51,074 nucleotides of DNA, taken from positions 1 to 51,074 of the forward strand of contig CALXHQ010000015.1 of the NCBI GenBank assembly GCA_944388145.1, read 5' to 3'. Below are positions 26,861 to 35,081 of the stretch, piece by piece (position 1 is the stretch's first letter; every line of letters begins with the position of its first letter). This DNA comes from an uncultured Gemmiger sp. (GTDB taxonomy: Bacteria > Bacillota > Clostridia > Oscillospirales > Ruminococcaceae). The notes under the pieces were generated by a model. That model was given only the letters and a program-made list of their open reading frames with translations, did no database searches and was not told the origin of the DNA. The position numbers were made by a program, and so were the translations under genes.

Positions 26861-26869
26861 TGCTATACT
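26861..26869 (+). promoter_or_regulatory. Extended -10 promoter of the D-lactate dehydrogenase gene
   Basis: TGCTATACT, with no good -35, lies 60 bp before the ATG. The leader is about 50 nt. Confidence 0.55.
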
Positions 26870-26928
26870 GAGAGAGCAAATCATACAAAAACAGTATGGT
26901 ATAAACCCGCCCACAAGGAGGTACCCAA

Positions 26929-27927
26929 ATGAAAATCATCTTCTACGGCACCCGAGAGTATGACCATTATTATTTCGACGTGCTGGCCGCCGACCCGGAC
27001 TACGGCTGCGAGATCAAGTTCCTGGCCGCCAATCTGGACGCGGACACCGCCCCGCTGGCCAGGGGCGGCGACGCCGTGTGCGCCTTTGTCAATGCCGACT
27101 GCTCCGCCCCGGTGCTGGAGTGCCTGGCCAAAAACGGCATCCGGCTGCTGCTGCTGCGCTGTGCCGGTTTCAACAATGTGGACCTGGCCGCCGCCGACCG
27201 GCTGGGGATGACGGTGCTGCGGGTGCCGGGGTACAGCCCCGAGGCGGTGGCCGAGCACGCCATGGCGCTGGCCCTGGCCGCCAACCGGCGTATCTGCAAG
27301 GCGTATGTCAAGGTGCGCAACAACAACTTCTCGCTGGATGGGCTGTTGGGGTACAACCTGTACGGGTCCTCGGCGGGCATTGTGGGCACCGGGCGCATCG
27401 GCGCGGCCATGGCCCGCATCTGCCACGGCTTTGGCATGACGGTGCTTGCCTATGACCAGTACCAAAACCCCGCGCTGGAAAACATTGTCCGCTATGTGGG
27501 GCTGGAGGAGCTGCTGCGCGGGTCCGATCTGATCAGCCTGCATTGCCCCCTGACCGCCGAAACCCACCACATGATCGGCGAAAAGACCCTGCCCCTCATC
27601 CGGGATTCGGCCATTCTGGTCAACACCAGCCGGGGCGGCCTGATCGACACCGGTGCGCTGATCGCCGCGCTGCGCCGGGGCAAATTTGCGGGCGTGGGGC
27701 TGGATGTCTACGAGGATGAGAACGGCCAGGTGTTTGAGGATTTTTCCAACGAGGTGCTGCAAAACGAGGTGGTACCCATCCTGACCAGTTTCCCCAATGT
27801 GGTGGTCACCAGCCACCAGGCGTTTTTCACCCGCACGGCGCTGCAAAGCATCGCCATCACCACCATGGAAAACGCCCGCGCCTTTGCCCGGGGCGAACCG
27901 CTGGTCAATCAGCTTCACGCCAATTGA
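26929..27927 (+). CDS. D-lactate dehydrogenase (D-2-hydroxyacid dehydrogenase family)
   Basis: 332 aa starting at ATG 26929 behind AAGGAGGTAC. The NAD site is GIVGTGRIG (150-158). The substrate and catalytic residues are Arg235 (NTSRGGLID), Glu264 (or Glu262) in DVYEDENG and His296 (TSHQAFFT). The N-terminal MKIIFYGTREYD and the RCAGFNNVDL segment are those of fermentative D-LDHs, which reduce pyruvate to D-lactate with NADH. This would let the cell regenerate NAD+ in fermentation. It is a single-gene unit with its own promoter and terminator. Confidence 0.92.
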   Translation: MKIIFYGTREYDHYYFDVLAADPDYGCEIKFLAANLDADTAPLARGGDAVCAFVNADCSAPVLECLAKNGIRLLLLRCAGFNNVDLAAADRLGMTVLRVPGYSPEAVAEHAMALALAANRRICKAYVKVRNNNFSLDGLLGYNLYGSSAGIVGTGRIGAAMARICHGFGMTVLAYDQYQNPALENIVRYVGLEELLRGSDLISLHCPLTAETHHMIGEKTLPLIRDSAILVNTSRGGLIDTGALIAALRRGKFAGVGLDVYEDENGQVFEDFSNEVLQNEVVPILTSFPNVVVTSHQAFFTRTALQSIAITTMENARAFARGEPLVNQLHAN

Positions 27928-27940
27928 CGGTACAACTGTG

Positions 27941-27977
27941 AAAAATGGCGCCTGCCTCTCCCGGCGGCGCCATTTTT
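27941..27977. terminator. Bidirectional terminator after the D-LDH gene
   Basis: AAAAATGGCGCC pairs with GGCGCCATTTTT around a 13-nt loop. The T-run runs straight into the next promoter's -10. Confidence 0.88.
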
Positions 27978-27978
27978 G

Positions 27979-27987
27979 TGCTATAAT
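27979..27987 (+). promoter_or_regulatory. Extended -10 element upstream of the M23 gene
   Basis: TGCTATAAT (perfect extended -10), 211 bp before the M23 start. A second cluster, TATACT-A-TATAAT at 28124-28136 with TTACAA upstream (28099), is closer to the gene. Both may be used. Confidence 0.5.
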
Positions 27988-28098
27988 CAAAACGTTGGGG
28001 TGTGCCTGAACCGGCTCCGGCATCTGTTCGGGGCGTCGGGGCACAAAGGTCCCGGCCCGCCGTGCGGCGAAACCGTCTGCCGGGAAGGCAGACTCCTG

Positions 28099-28136
28099 TT
28101 ACAACTTCGTTACAAGCAGGTGCTATACTATATAAT
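28099..28136 (+). promoter_or_regulatory. Second promoter of the M23 gene
   Basis: TTACAA at 28099-28104 and again at 28110-28115, with TATACT and TATAAT -10 hexamers at 28124-28129 and 28131-28136. Spacing is imperfect (19 or 15 bp). Confidence 0.4.
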
Positions 28137-28197
28137 ATTTCTATCCTGCATTTTCCTGCATTTTTTGGCACAGACAGAAAGGAAACGATCCGACAAG

Positions 28198-29418
28198 ATG
28201 AAACGCAAGACCATTCGGCTGGCAGGGATGCTGCTGGCCGTTGCATTGCTGGCCGGCCAGGCGGCGCCCGGCGCGCTGGCCGCCACCAAAGGGCAGCTGC
28301 AGCAGAACGTGGAGGACGCCCAGAACGCGTACGACCAGGCCCAGCAGGACCTGGAAAACCAGCAGCAGGCGGTGGACAATGCCCAGGGCCAGGTGGACGC
28401 CATCCAGGGGCAGATCGACTCGGTCCAGGGGCAGATGAACCAGGTATACGACAATTTGCAGCAGATCGGCGCCCAGCTGGCCGCCGCCCAGCAGGCCCAG
28501 GCCCAGGCCGAGGCCGACCTGGAGGCCAAGCAGGCGGAGTACGACCAGACCTGGCAGGATACCAAGGGCATGATGCGCGCGCTGCAAAAGATGCACGACG
28601 GCGGCAGCATTGCGCTGCTCAGCCAGGCCACCAACCTGTATGAGCTGCTCTCCTTCTCCAACGTGATGGGGGAGGTCAATGACAAGTGCCAGTCGATGCT
28701 GGACGAGCTGGAGCAGCAGGCCAGCGAGCTGGACGCCCAGCGCCAGCAGGCCGCCGACGCCGCCAGTCAGCTGGCTGCCGCCCAGGAGGCATTGCAGCAG
28801 CAGCAGGACCAGCTGACCACCCTGCAGGGGCAGCTGAGCGAGGCCTACCAGGCCGCTGACGCCACCCTGAGCAGCGAGCAGGCCGACCTGCAGGCCCAGC
28901 AGGAATTGACCGAGGCCGCCAAGAAAAAGCTGGATGAGGCCGAGGCCCAGCTGGACGCCTACGTGACCAGCCAGAACAACCAGTACACCACCCCGTCCAT
29001 CCATTGCAGCCTGGATTTCCGCTGCCCGCTGGACAGTTACAGCAGCATCACCACCCAGTTTGGCGGCAGCGACCCCTGGGGCCGCGGCCACAACGGCACC
29101 GACTTTGCCGCGGCGGGCGGCACCCCCATCTACGCCGCGGCGGACGGCGTGGTCAGCGTGGCAACCAGCCATTACAGCTACGGCAACTATGTGCAGATCA
29201 GCCACGGCACTGCCGATGACGGCAAAACCTACGCCACCCTCTACGCCCACATGAGCCGCTATGTGGTCAGCGTGGGCCAGACAGTCACCAAGGGTCAGGT
29301 GATCGGCTACGTGGGCAACACCGGCGAGGTTTACGGCAAGTACGGCGGCTACCATCTGCATTTGGAGCTGCGCGTCAATGGGGTTCGCACCAACCCCCTC
29401 AGCTACATCCCGCACTGA
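28198..29418 (+). CDS. Secreted coiled-coil M23 peptidase (EnvC/PcsB-like murein hydrolase)
   Basis: 406 aa starting at ATG 28198; the AAAGGA upstream is 10 nt or more away. A Sec signal peptide (1-28, ending GALA-A) leads into a long Gln/Ala-rich coiled coil (about 30-275), then a LytM domain. The zinc ligands are His298 and Asp302 (HNGTDFAAAGG) and His388 of YHLHLEL, with His351 (YAHMS) and His386 at the active site. All are present, so the peptidase should be active, unlike EnvC/NlpD-type activators that lack them. It cuts peptidoglycan cross-bridges at the cell surface, and coiled coils in this family usually regulate it via FtsEX; no ftsEX is nearby. Confidence 0.9.
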   Translation: MKRKTIRLAGMLLAVALLAGQAAPGALAATKGQLQQNVEDAQNAYDQAQQDLENQQQAVDNAQGQVDAIQGQIDSVQGQMNQVYDNLQQIGAQLAAAQQAQAQAEADLEAKQAEYDQTWQDTKGMMRALQKMHDGGSIALLSQATNLYELLSFSNVMGEVNDKCQSMLDELEQQASELDAQRQQAADAASQLAAAQEALQQQQDQLTTLQGQLSEAYQAADATLSSEQADLQAQQELTEAAKKKLDEAEAQLDAYVTSQNNQYTTPSIHCSLDFRCPLDSYSSITTQFGGSDPWGRGHNGTDFAAAGGTPIYAAADGVVSVATSHYSYGNYVQISHGTADDGKTYATLYAHMSRYVVSVGQTVTKGQVIGYVGNTGEVYGKYGGYHLHLELRVNGVRTNPLSYIPH

Positions 29419-29440
29419 CCGCCCGCCCCGATAACACCTG

Positions 29441-29497
29441 AAAAGACAGCAGGCGCCTGCCCGGCGTTTTCCCGGGCAAAGGCGCCTGCTGTCTTTT
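29441..29497. terminator. Bidirectional terminator
   Basis: A very long stem, AAAAGACAGCAGGCGCC / GGCGCCTGCTGTCTTTT with an inner CCCGG/CCGGG, separates the convergent M23 and lipoprotein genes. Confidence 0.93.
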
Positions 29498-29526
29498 GTG
29501 CAAATTTACAGGCTTTGTGCGGGGGG

Positions 29527-30342
29527 TTACCCGGCGTTCTTCATCACGCCCAGCAGCTCTCGGTCCAGGTCGGAGAAGTTGGCGGGCAGGTGGGACATAT
29601 CGCCGGTGTATCCGCCGTAGGCGCAGCGGCTGCCGTCCTCCAGCTCAAACACCAGCCGCCACCGGAAGGAACCGGTGGTGGGCTGCTCCTCGCCCTGGCA
29701 GTAGGGCTCCCAGCCGGGCACTCCCCAGCGGTCGGCCGTCCCCTTCAGCAGGCCGGTCTGCTCCGTGGTCAGGGGGTGGGCGGTGGCATCGTCCAGGTAG
29801 TACACCCCGTTTGCCAGGTCGAATACCATCCGCTGCCGCAGGGCGCCGACATTGCGGTAGTAGCCGATGCGCTGCACCGCGGCGCCCTCGGGCAGGCCGC
29901 CCTCCTCAGCGGTGTCCAGCAGGGCGTACAGCTCGGTGGTGCCGTCGTCCTGGTAGATGTCCCGGTTGCGCCGCAAAAAGCCCTGGACCTTCTCGGCCGG
30001 ATAGTCCCGCGTGCGCAGTTGATAGTCGGCGATAAAGCGGGTCAGGTCGATGCCCTCCAGCTGGTCGGCGGTAAAGCCGTACTGATCCATCAAAAACTGC
30101 CGGTTTTCCTCACGGGAATAGAGATTGTTGTCTGTCATGGTTGACACCTCTTTCGCTTCGCTGTCTGTCTGGCTGCTTGCCGGATGGTCTGCCCGGCCGC
30201 CAGGGGCGGTGCCGCATCCGCACAGGCAAAGCGCTGCTGCCAACAGGCAAAACAGCAGCCCTGCCCGGCGCGCCGGGCGTTGTTGCGGCCGTACCGGGGC
30301 GCACGCGCCGCCGGGGCGATCCGCCGGTTCAGTACACCGCAT
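29527..30342 (-). CDS. Putative lipoprotein, candidate immunity protein
   Basis: 271 aa from ATG 30342, 9 nt from GGAGG and overlapping the preceding gene by 14 bp; ATG 30348 is also possible. Residues about 25-42 (RRAGLLFCLLAAALCLCGC) form a signal peptide with a lipobox cysteine, followed by a Ser/Asp-rich linker. A second start, ATG 30138, has its own good ribosome site (AAAGAGGTG) and would give a 203-aa cytoplasmic form without the lipid anchor. The body (YGFTADQLEGIDLTRFI...) belongs to no family I recognise. Its coupling to a likely secreted metallopeptidase suggests an immunity or partner role, which is inference only. Confidence 0.65.
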   Translation of the reverse strand: MRCTEPADRPGGACAPVRPQQRPARRAGLLFCLLAAALCLCGCGTAPGGRADHPASSQTDSEAKEVSTMTDNNLYSREENRQFLMDQYGFTADQLEGIDLTRFIADYQLRTRDYPAEKVQGFLRRNRDIYQDDGTTELYALLDTAEEGGLPEGAAVQRIGYYRNVGALRQRMVFDLANGVYYLDDATAHPLTTEQTGLLKGTADRWGVPGWEPYCQGEEQPTTGSFRWRLVFELEDGSRCAYGGYTGDMSHLPANFSDLDRELLGVMKNAG

Positions 30343-31567
30343 AGGCATATTCCTCCAGTACCTTGTACGACTCGGGATAATACTCCCGCATGATGGCCAG
30401 GGCTTTCTCGTCGCCGGTCATGTTGTTGGCGAAAAACTCGGCCCAGAGTTCCTTCTCCGTGCGGGTCGGGTCCTCCACCCAGTAATCGTTGCCGTGCCCC
30501 CAGCCGGTGCGCAGCGCATTGTGAGAGACACTGCCATACACATCGGAGACCGCCATATAGGTTGCGGATGTGTCGGTAACCCTGCGGTATTGGTTGAGCA
30601 CGTCCCGGTAGAGGGCAAGGTCGTCGTTGCTCAGAGTTTTGGGGTCGGTGCCGTTCTGGAGGGCCCGGATCACCGCGTCTGTGCTGCCGTCCGCCCCGTC
30701 CTGCTTCAGCGCTTCGGCAATGCTGGTGATGCTGTTCGGGTTGTCGCGGTTGTAGTAGACATCGTATTGGATGGCTTCGCGCAGGGTGATGTCCTTGCCC
30801 AGCTTTTCGCTGTATGCGGTAAAGCTCCCGGTATCGTATCCATCCTCTTCAGTCACATTGCTGCAGTCGTCAATGGCGTGGCCGCCCTCATGGAAAAGGG
30901 TATTGTAGTCCCCGCGGGGATCCTTGCCAAAACTGTTGGGGTACGAGAGGTTGATTCCGCCCTGGGCGGGATTGTAATTTCCCCCGTCCGCGTTCACGTC
31001 CTGGTTGATGCTCACGATGGTGTATTGGGACAGCGACCGCAGATAGATTGAGCGGTAGGGCTCCTTGGCGGTGTAGGCCATGTACTTGATGCGGAAGATG
31101 TCCTCCTCGGTCAGGCACTGCGCCACCTCCGAGCTCAAAAACTCGTTCAGACGCCGGGCGTCCTCGGGGTTGGCCTGCTCATAATTGCGGATGAGTTCCT
31201 CCGCCTCCCGCCGGTGCTTTTCCCGGATCCATTTGAGCACTTCCAGAGGATTCAGAAGATTCAAAATTTGCAGGATGTCCGGCAGGTGGGACGCGCTGTC
31301 CAGCAGGTCCTCTTCCGTCTGGCGGTACAACTCCGCAATCTGCCGCCCTGTGGTGACCATCCGGCCTAGGGCATCACGCTGAGCGGTCAGGTCATCGGCA
31401 ATACCGGACAGGTACTGGTTGACCAGCAGCCGCTGCAGCAGATGAAAATTCAGGTCCCGCTTGACGGCAAGCACCTCACTGGCGCTTTTTCTCAGCAGCA
31501 CGGCAAGGCGTTCATACTCGTCCATGGTCCGCTGCATTCCCGCCAGGTTCACAGAAAATTCGCTCAT
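30329..31567 (-). CDS. HEXXH metallopeptidase with WXG100/LXG-like helical N-terminus, candidate secreted toxin
   Basis: 412 aa starting at ATG 31567 behind AAAGGAGG. Residues 1-100 are a long, hydrophilic helical hairpin with no signal peptide, like ESX/LXG targeting domains. A helical linker (about 100-180) follows. The C-terminal half has the zinc motif FHEGGH (His226, Glu227, His230) and a likely third ligand Glu377 in ELWAEFFANN, plus a conserved-looking block SVSHNALRTGWGHGNDYW. This is the layout of type VII-secreted toxins: helical delivery domain plus peptidase effector. The downstream gene overlaps it by 14 bp. Neither family is certain; a phage or developmental peptidase is the main alternative. 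Confidence 0.65.
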   Translation of the reverse strand: MSEFSVNLAGMQRTMDEYERLAVLLRKSASEVLAVKRDLNFHLLQRLLVNQYLSGIADDLTAQRDALGRMVTTGRQIAELYRQTEEDLLDSASHLPDILQILNLLNPLEVLKWIREKHRREAEELIRNYEQANPEDARRLNEFLSSEVAQCLTEEDIFRIKYMAYTAKEPYRSIYLRSLSQYTIVSINQDVNADGGNYNPAQGGINLSYPNSFGKDPRGDYNTLFHEGGHAIDDCSNVTEEDGYDTGSFTAYSEKLGKDITLREAIQYDVYYNRDNPNSITSIAEALKQDGADGSTDAVIRALQNGTDPKTLSNDDLALYRDVLNQYRRVTDTSATYMAVSDVYGSVSHNALRTGWGHGNDYWVEDPTRTEKELWAEFFANNMTGDEKALAIMREYYPESYKVLEEYAYAVY

Positions 31568-31737
31568 TGTCAGGCCCCTCCTTTGCCCGCGTTCTGTCCG
31601 GAATCCGGCGCTTGGTGCCGGATGTTTGATCTGTACCCAGTATAGCCTGCCGGGATGCAAAACGGGGGAAAAAGGGGATAAAACGTCATCGAATCGGGAT
31701 AAACGGCAACACCGGCGGTCCGGCGCCGGGCCGCCCT

Positions 31738-32877
31738 TCAGCGGCGGGTTTCCACCTCCACGCAGACCACCTCGGTGCGGCCTTCGGTGCGCAGGCGGTA
31801 GCCCCAGGTGCCGGCGCCGGCCGATACGATGGCCGTTGCGCCGCCGATCTTCCGGCTGCCGTAGTTCAGCTCGTTAAAACGGAACAGCCGCGCCACCAGC
31901 CCCACCGGCCACAGCTGGCCCGCGTGGGTGTGCCCGCACAGGATCAGGTCGGCGCCGGCGGCGGCAGCCTCCTTCAGTTCCCGCGGTTCATGGTCCAGCC
32001 AAAGGGTGAACACGCTGTCCGGCCCGCCCAGCAGCTTGCCGGCAGGGCAGCGACGCCCCTCGCAGAACAGCCAGTCCTTGCGGCCCACAATGCGCAGCAG
32101 CCCGCCGCCGGTGGGCACCGTCACCGCCACGTCCTCCAGTACCCGCACGCCGGCAGCGGCCATCGCCGCCTCAAAGTCGGCGCGGGTAAAGCTGGCCTTG
32201 CCGAAATACTGCCCCAGGTCGTGGTTGCCGTAGACAAAATATTTGCCGTACCGGGCCTTTGCCCCGGCAAACACCTGGTTGTAAGCCTCAAAGTCCGGCC
32301 GGGGCGTGGTCTCGTCGTAGATGTCGCCGGTCAGCACCAGCAGGTCGGGGTCCAGGGCGTCCAGCCGGGCGGCCAGCTCTGCCGCCCGGGCCGCATTCAT
32401 GGTGGACCCGGCGTGCAGGTCGCTCACCTGCACGATGCGCAGCCGCCCGCCCGGCAGCGGCTTGGAGGTCGTTACCCGATAGGCGGTGGTGCACAGCTTT
32501 TGCGCCCGCCGCCAGCCGTAGACCAGCCAGCCTAGCGTCAGCACCCAGGCCAGCAGCCCGCCCATCCAGACGGTGCGCCACACCTGGTACACCCTGCCGC
32601 CGATGGCCCAAAACCCAACACCCGCCAGGTCCAGCACCACATACACGCCGGCCAGCACGCCGGCCCACACCATACCCACCCCCAGGGGATTGCGGGCAAA
32701 CCACAGCACACCCGCCGCCAACGCCAGCGGCAGCAGCCAGTAGAGCACCGGCAGGCTGTCCCGAAAGACCGCCACAAAGGGCAGCTGCAAAAAGTTCAGA
32801 TACAGCAAAAGCGCCACCAGGCCCTGCCCGATGCGGGGGATGGTGAACTGGATAAAATGGCTGTACAAGGTCCCCAT
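31738..32877 (-). CDS. Membrane-anchored metallophosphoesterase (YkuE-like)
   Basis: 379 aa. About four membrane helices (residues 1-120) precede a calcineurin-like domain with all metal-binding motifs: VSDLHAG, LTGDIYD, YGNHDLG, LDHEP and CGHTHAGQLW. The ATG at 32877 abuts GGAGG with no spacing, while the TTG three codons later is 9 nt away and may be the true start. YkuE-type enzymes are membrane phosphoesterases, some acting on UDP-sugar or lipid-linked phosphates; the substrate here is open. It lies 24 bp after panE on the same strand. Confidence 0.88.
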   Translation of the reverse strand: MGTLYSHFIQFTIPRIGQGLVALLLYLNFLQLPFVAVFRDSLPVLYWLLPLALAAGVLWFARNPLGVGMVWAGVLAGVYVVLDLAGVGFWAIGGRVYQVWRTVWMGGLLAWVLTLGWLVYGWRRAQKLCTTAYRVTTSKPLPGGRLRIVQVSDLHAGSTMNAARAAELAARLDALDPDLLVLTGDIYDETTPRPDFEAYNQVFAGAKARYGKYFVYGNHDLGQYFGKASFTRADFEAAMAAAGVRVLEDVAVTVPTGGGLLRIVGRKDWLFCEGRRCPAGKLLGGPDSVFTLWLDHEPRELKEAAAAGADLILCGHTHAGQLWPVGLVARLFRFNELNYGSRKIGGATAIVSAGAGTWGYRLRTEGRTEVVCVEVETRR

Positions 32878-32901
32878 CCTCCAATCCGTGGCTGCGGTGG
32901 A

Positions 32902-33816
32902 TCACCAGCGCTGCTCAATCTCCCGCAGACGCTGATAGAAAAAGTCGTTGACCGGGGTGGGCACGCCGTGCTTGCGCCCCAGCCGGCGGATCACACCGGC
33001 AAACTGTTCCACCTCGGTGGGGCGGTGGGCCAGCACGTCCTGGCGCATGCTGGGCATGGCATCAGCGGCAAAGCGGGGCATCATCTCCCGCAGCCAGGTC
33101 TCGGGGGCGTCATCCGGCAGGGCAATGCCCTCCCTGTGCGCCACCGCAACCACCTCGTGCATCGCCTGCATCATTTTGTCCCGGGCGGGACCGGGCCGGC
33201 GCAGCCCGCCGTAGGTCAGATCAAACACCGCCGCGGCCTGGTTCAGGCCATCGTTCATCATCAGCTTGTGCCACTGCTTGTACAGGATGTCGGTGCAGAC
33301 CTCCACCGCGATGCCGCAGCCGGACAGATAGTCCGCCGCCGCCCGCAGCCGGGGGGTGACGCTGCCGTCCCGCTCGCCCAGCTGGAGGCAGCCCGGCGTC
33401 TTGCAGACCAGGCTGCGGCCGTCCCGGGTGGCGTCCATGCCCAGCGCCACGCTCCACAGCAGCCGCCCCGGGTAGAGGGCGGACAGCGTCTCCTCGCTGG
33501 AGATGCCGTTGAGCACGCTGACGATCACCGTGTCCGGCCCCACAAAGGGGCGGATCTCCCGGGCGGCGTCGTCCAGGGCGGTGGCCTTCACCGCCACCAG
33601 CAGAAAGTCCACCGGTTTGCCCTGGGCAGGGGTGCAGTAGCAAAAACGGCAGGTTTGGCCGTTGTACAGGGTGGGGATGGCCTGATACCGGCGGATGCGG
33701 GCCTCGTCGGCAATCACGGCAAACCCGTCCCGCGGGGGATGGCACTGCATCGGCCACCCGAACAAAATGCCCAGCGCTCCCAGGCCGATGAGTGCGGAAG
33801 AACGAATGTCCTGCAT
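32902..33816 (-). CDS. panE: Ketopantoate reductase family protein
   Basis: 304 aa starting at ATG 33816 behind AGGAGG. The NADP motif is LIGLGALG near the start; VAVKATAL holds the conserved Lys region and WHKLMMNDGLNQ is the helix with the catalytic Lys and Asn. PSMRQDVLAHRPTEVEQFAG is the standard ketopantoate-binding end. It should reduce 2-dehydropantoate to pantoate in coenzyme A synthesis. No other pan genes lie nearby, and many ApbA/PanE paralogues act on other 2-oxo acids, so the symbol is tentative. It has an extended -10 promoter upstream. Confidence 0.82.
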   Translation of the reverse strand: MQDIRSSALIGLGALGILFGWPMQCHPPRDGFAVIADEARIRRYQAIPTLYNGQTCRFCYCTPAQGKPVDFLLVAVKATALDDAAREIRPFVGPDTVIVSVLNGISSEETLSALYPGRLLWSVALGMDATRDGRSLVCKTPGCLQLGERDGSVTPRLRAAADYLSGCGIAVEVCTDILYKQWHKLMMNDGLNQAAAVFDLTYGGLRRPGPARDKMMQAMHEVVAVAHREGIALPDDAPETWLREMMPRFAADAMPSMRQDVLAHRPTEVEQFAGVIRRLGRKHGVPTPVNDFFYQRLREIEQRW

Positions 33817-33861
33817 GGCAAAACCTCCTGTGCGCAGCCTGCGGCCGCGTCTCTTGCCCTT

Positions 33862-33889
33862 ATCATACCACAAAATGCGGCAAAATGCA
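33862..33889 (-). promoter_or_regulatory. Promoter of panE
   Basis: On the minus strand, extended -10 TGGTATGAT with TGCATT as a weak -35 and a 16-bp spacer. Confidence 0.45.
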
Positions 33890-33896
33890 GGCAGAG

Positions 33897-33943
33897 AAAC
33901 GCCGCGGCCGGGCAGGGGAACGTCCCCGACCCGGTCGCGGCGC
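33897..33943 (-). terminator. Hairpin after mreB
   Basis: A CGCCGCG/CGCGGCG stem encloses a CCGGG(T)/CCCGG and GGGGA/TCCCC arm. It lies 22 bp beyond the mreB stop and is followed by TTTCTC on the minus strand, a poor T-run. Confidence 0.6.
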
Positions 33944-33965
33944 AGATTTTGTTTTACGGCAGGCG

Positions 33966-34985
33966 TTACAGATAGCTGGGCTCCTCCCGGCGGTGCCCGG
34001 CCAGAGCCGGATTGTCCAGCACGGCGCCGGCACCCAGCACCACGCAGTCCAGCGGGCTTTCGGCCACATGGACCTCAATGCCGGTTTCGCTCTGCACCAG
34101 CTGGTCCAGCCCCCGCAGCAGCGCGCCGCCGCCTGACAGCGTGATGCCCCGGTCGATGATATCGCTGGACAATTCCGGCGGGGTGCGCTCCAGCGTGTCC
34201 TTGATGGCGTCCACGATGCGCAGCAGGCTCTCGCTCATGGCCTCGCGGACCTCCTCGGAGCGGATGACGATGTCCTTGGGCAGGCCGTCCACCAGGTTGC
34301 GGCCCTTGACCTCCATGGTTGCCTCCGGGTCCATGGGGGAGGCGGAGCCGATCTCGATCTTGATCTGCTCGGCGGTGCGCTCGCCCACCAGCAGGTTGTA
34401 CTTGCGCTTGATAAAGGCGATGATGCTCTGGTCCAGCGTGTCGCCGGCGCAGCGGATGCTCTGGCTGGCCACGATGCCGGACAGGCTGATGACCGCCACC
34501 TCGGCCGTGCCGCCGCCAATGTCCACGATCATGCTGCCCACCGGCTCGGTGGTGGGCAGGCCCGCGCCGATGGCGGCGGCCATCGGCTCCTCAATCACCA
34601 TCACCTGGCGTGCGCCGGCGCGCATGGCGGCCTGGCGCACCGCGCGGCGCTCCACCTCGGTCACGCCGGAGGGCACGCAGATCACCACCCGCGGGCGGCT
34701 GAAAATGCCGCGGCCGCAGGCCTGGCGGATAAAGCTTTGCAGCATGGCGGCGGTCACGTCAAAGTCGGCGATGACGCCGTCCTTCAGCGGGCGCACCGCC
34801 ACAATGGAGCCCGGCGCCCGGCCGATGACCGCCTTGGCCTCATGCCCGACACTGCGCACCCGCAGCTCGTCGGTTTTGGTGTCCACCGCCACCACGCTGG
34901 GCTCCCGCATGATGATGCCGCGGCCCTTCATGTAGACAAGCGTGTTGGCGGTGCCAAGGTCGATGCCGATGTCTTTCTGGAACAT
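33966..34985 (-). CDS. mreB: Rod-shape actin MreB
   Basis: 339 aa, the usual MreB length. ATG 34985 precedes MFQKDIGIDLGTANTLVYMKG, which is the phosphate-1 loop; GSMIVDIGGGTAEVAVISL is phosphate-2, and GITLSGGGALLRGLDQ is the adenosine motif. It is an ATP-dependent actin-like filament under the membrane that guides elongasome wall synthesis. It lies at the end of a maf-mreB unit. mreC and mreD, which normally follow mreB, are absent, so the gene may be a second MreB paralogue (MreBH or Mbl-like) or the mre operon may be split. Confidence 0.95.
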   Translation of the reverse strand: MFQKDIGIDLGTANTLVYMKGRGIIMREPSVVAVDTKTDELRVRSVGHEAKAVIGRAPGSIVAVRPLKDGVIADFDVTAAMLQSFIRQACGRGIFSRPRVVICVPSGVTEVERRAVRQAAMRAGARQVMVIEEPMAAAIGAGLPTTEPVGSMIVDIGGGTAEVAVISLSGIVASQSIRCAGDTLDQSIIAFIKRKYNLLVGERTAEQIKIEIGSASPMDPEATMEVKGRNLVDGLPKDIVIRSEEVREAMSESLLRIVDAIKDTLERTPPELSSDIIDRGITLSGGGALLRGLDQLVQSETGIEVHVAESPLDCVVLGAGAVLDNPALAGHRREEPSYL

Positions 34986-35081
34986 AGTGCGAAATCTCCC
35001 GGTAAAAAATGCGTAAATGCGTGAAACAATGCCCATTTGTCTGCTCCCCCGGTGCCGGATGGGCCGGCACGGCGGCGCCGG

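Noticed and set aside
27905-28246. A small minus-strand frame between the D-LDH and M23 genes
   Set aside because: It covers the terminator and both promoters of this interval and has no ribosome site.
31620-31700. TATACT on the minus strand as promoter of the metallopeptidase gene
   Set aside because: The hexamer is good and about 70 bp before the ATG, but no -35 or extended -10 accompanies it, so it was left out of the feature list.
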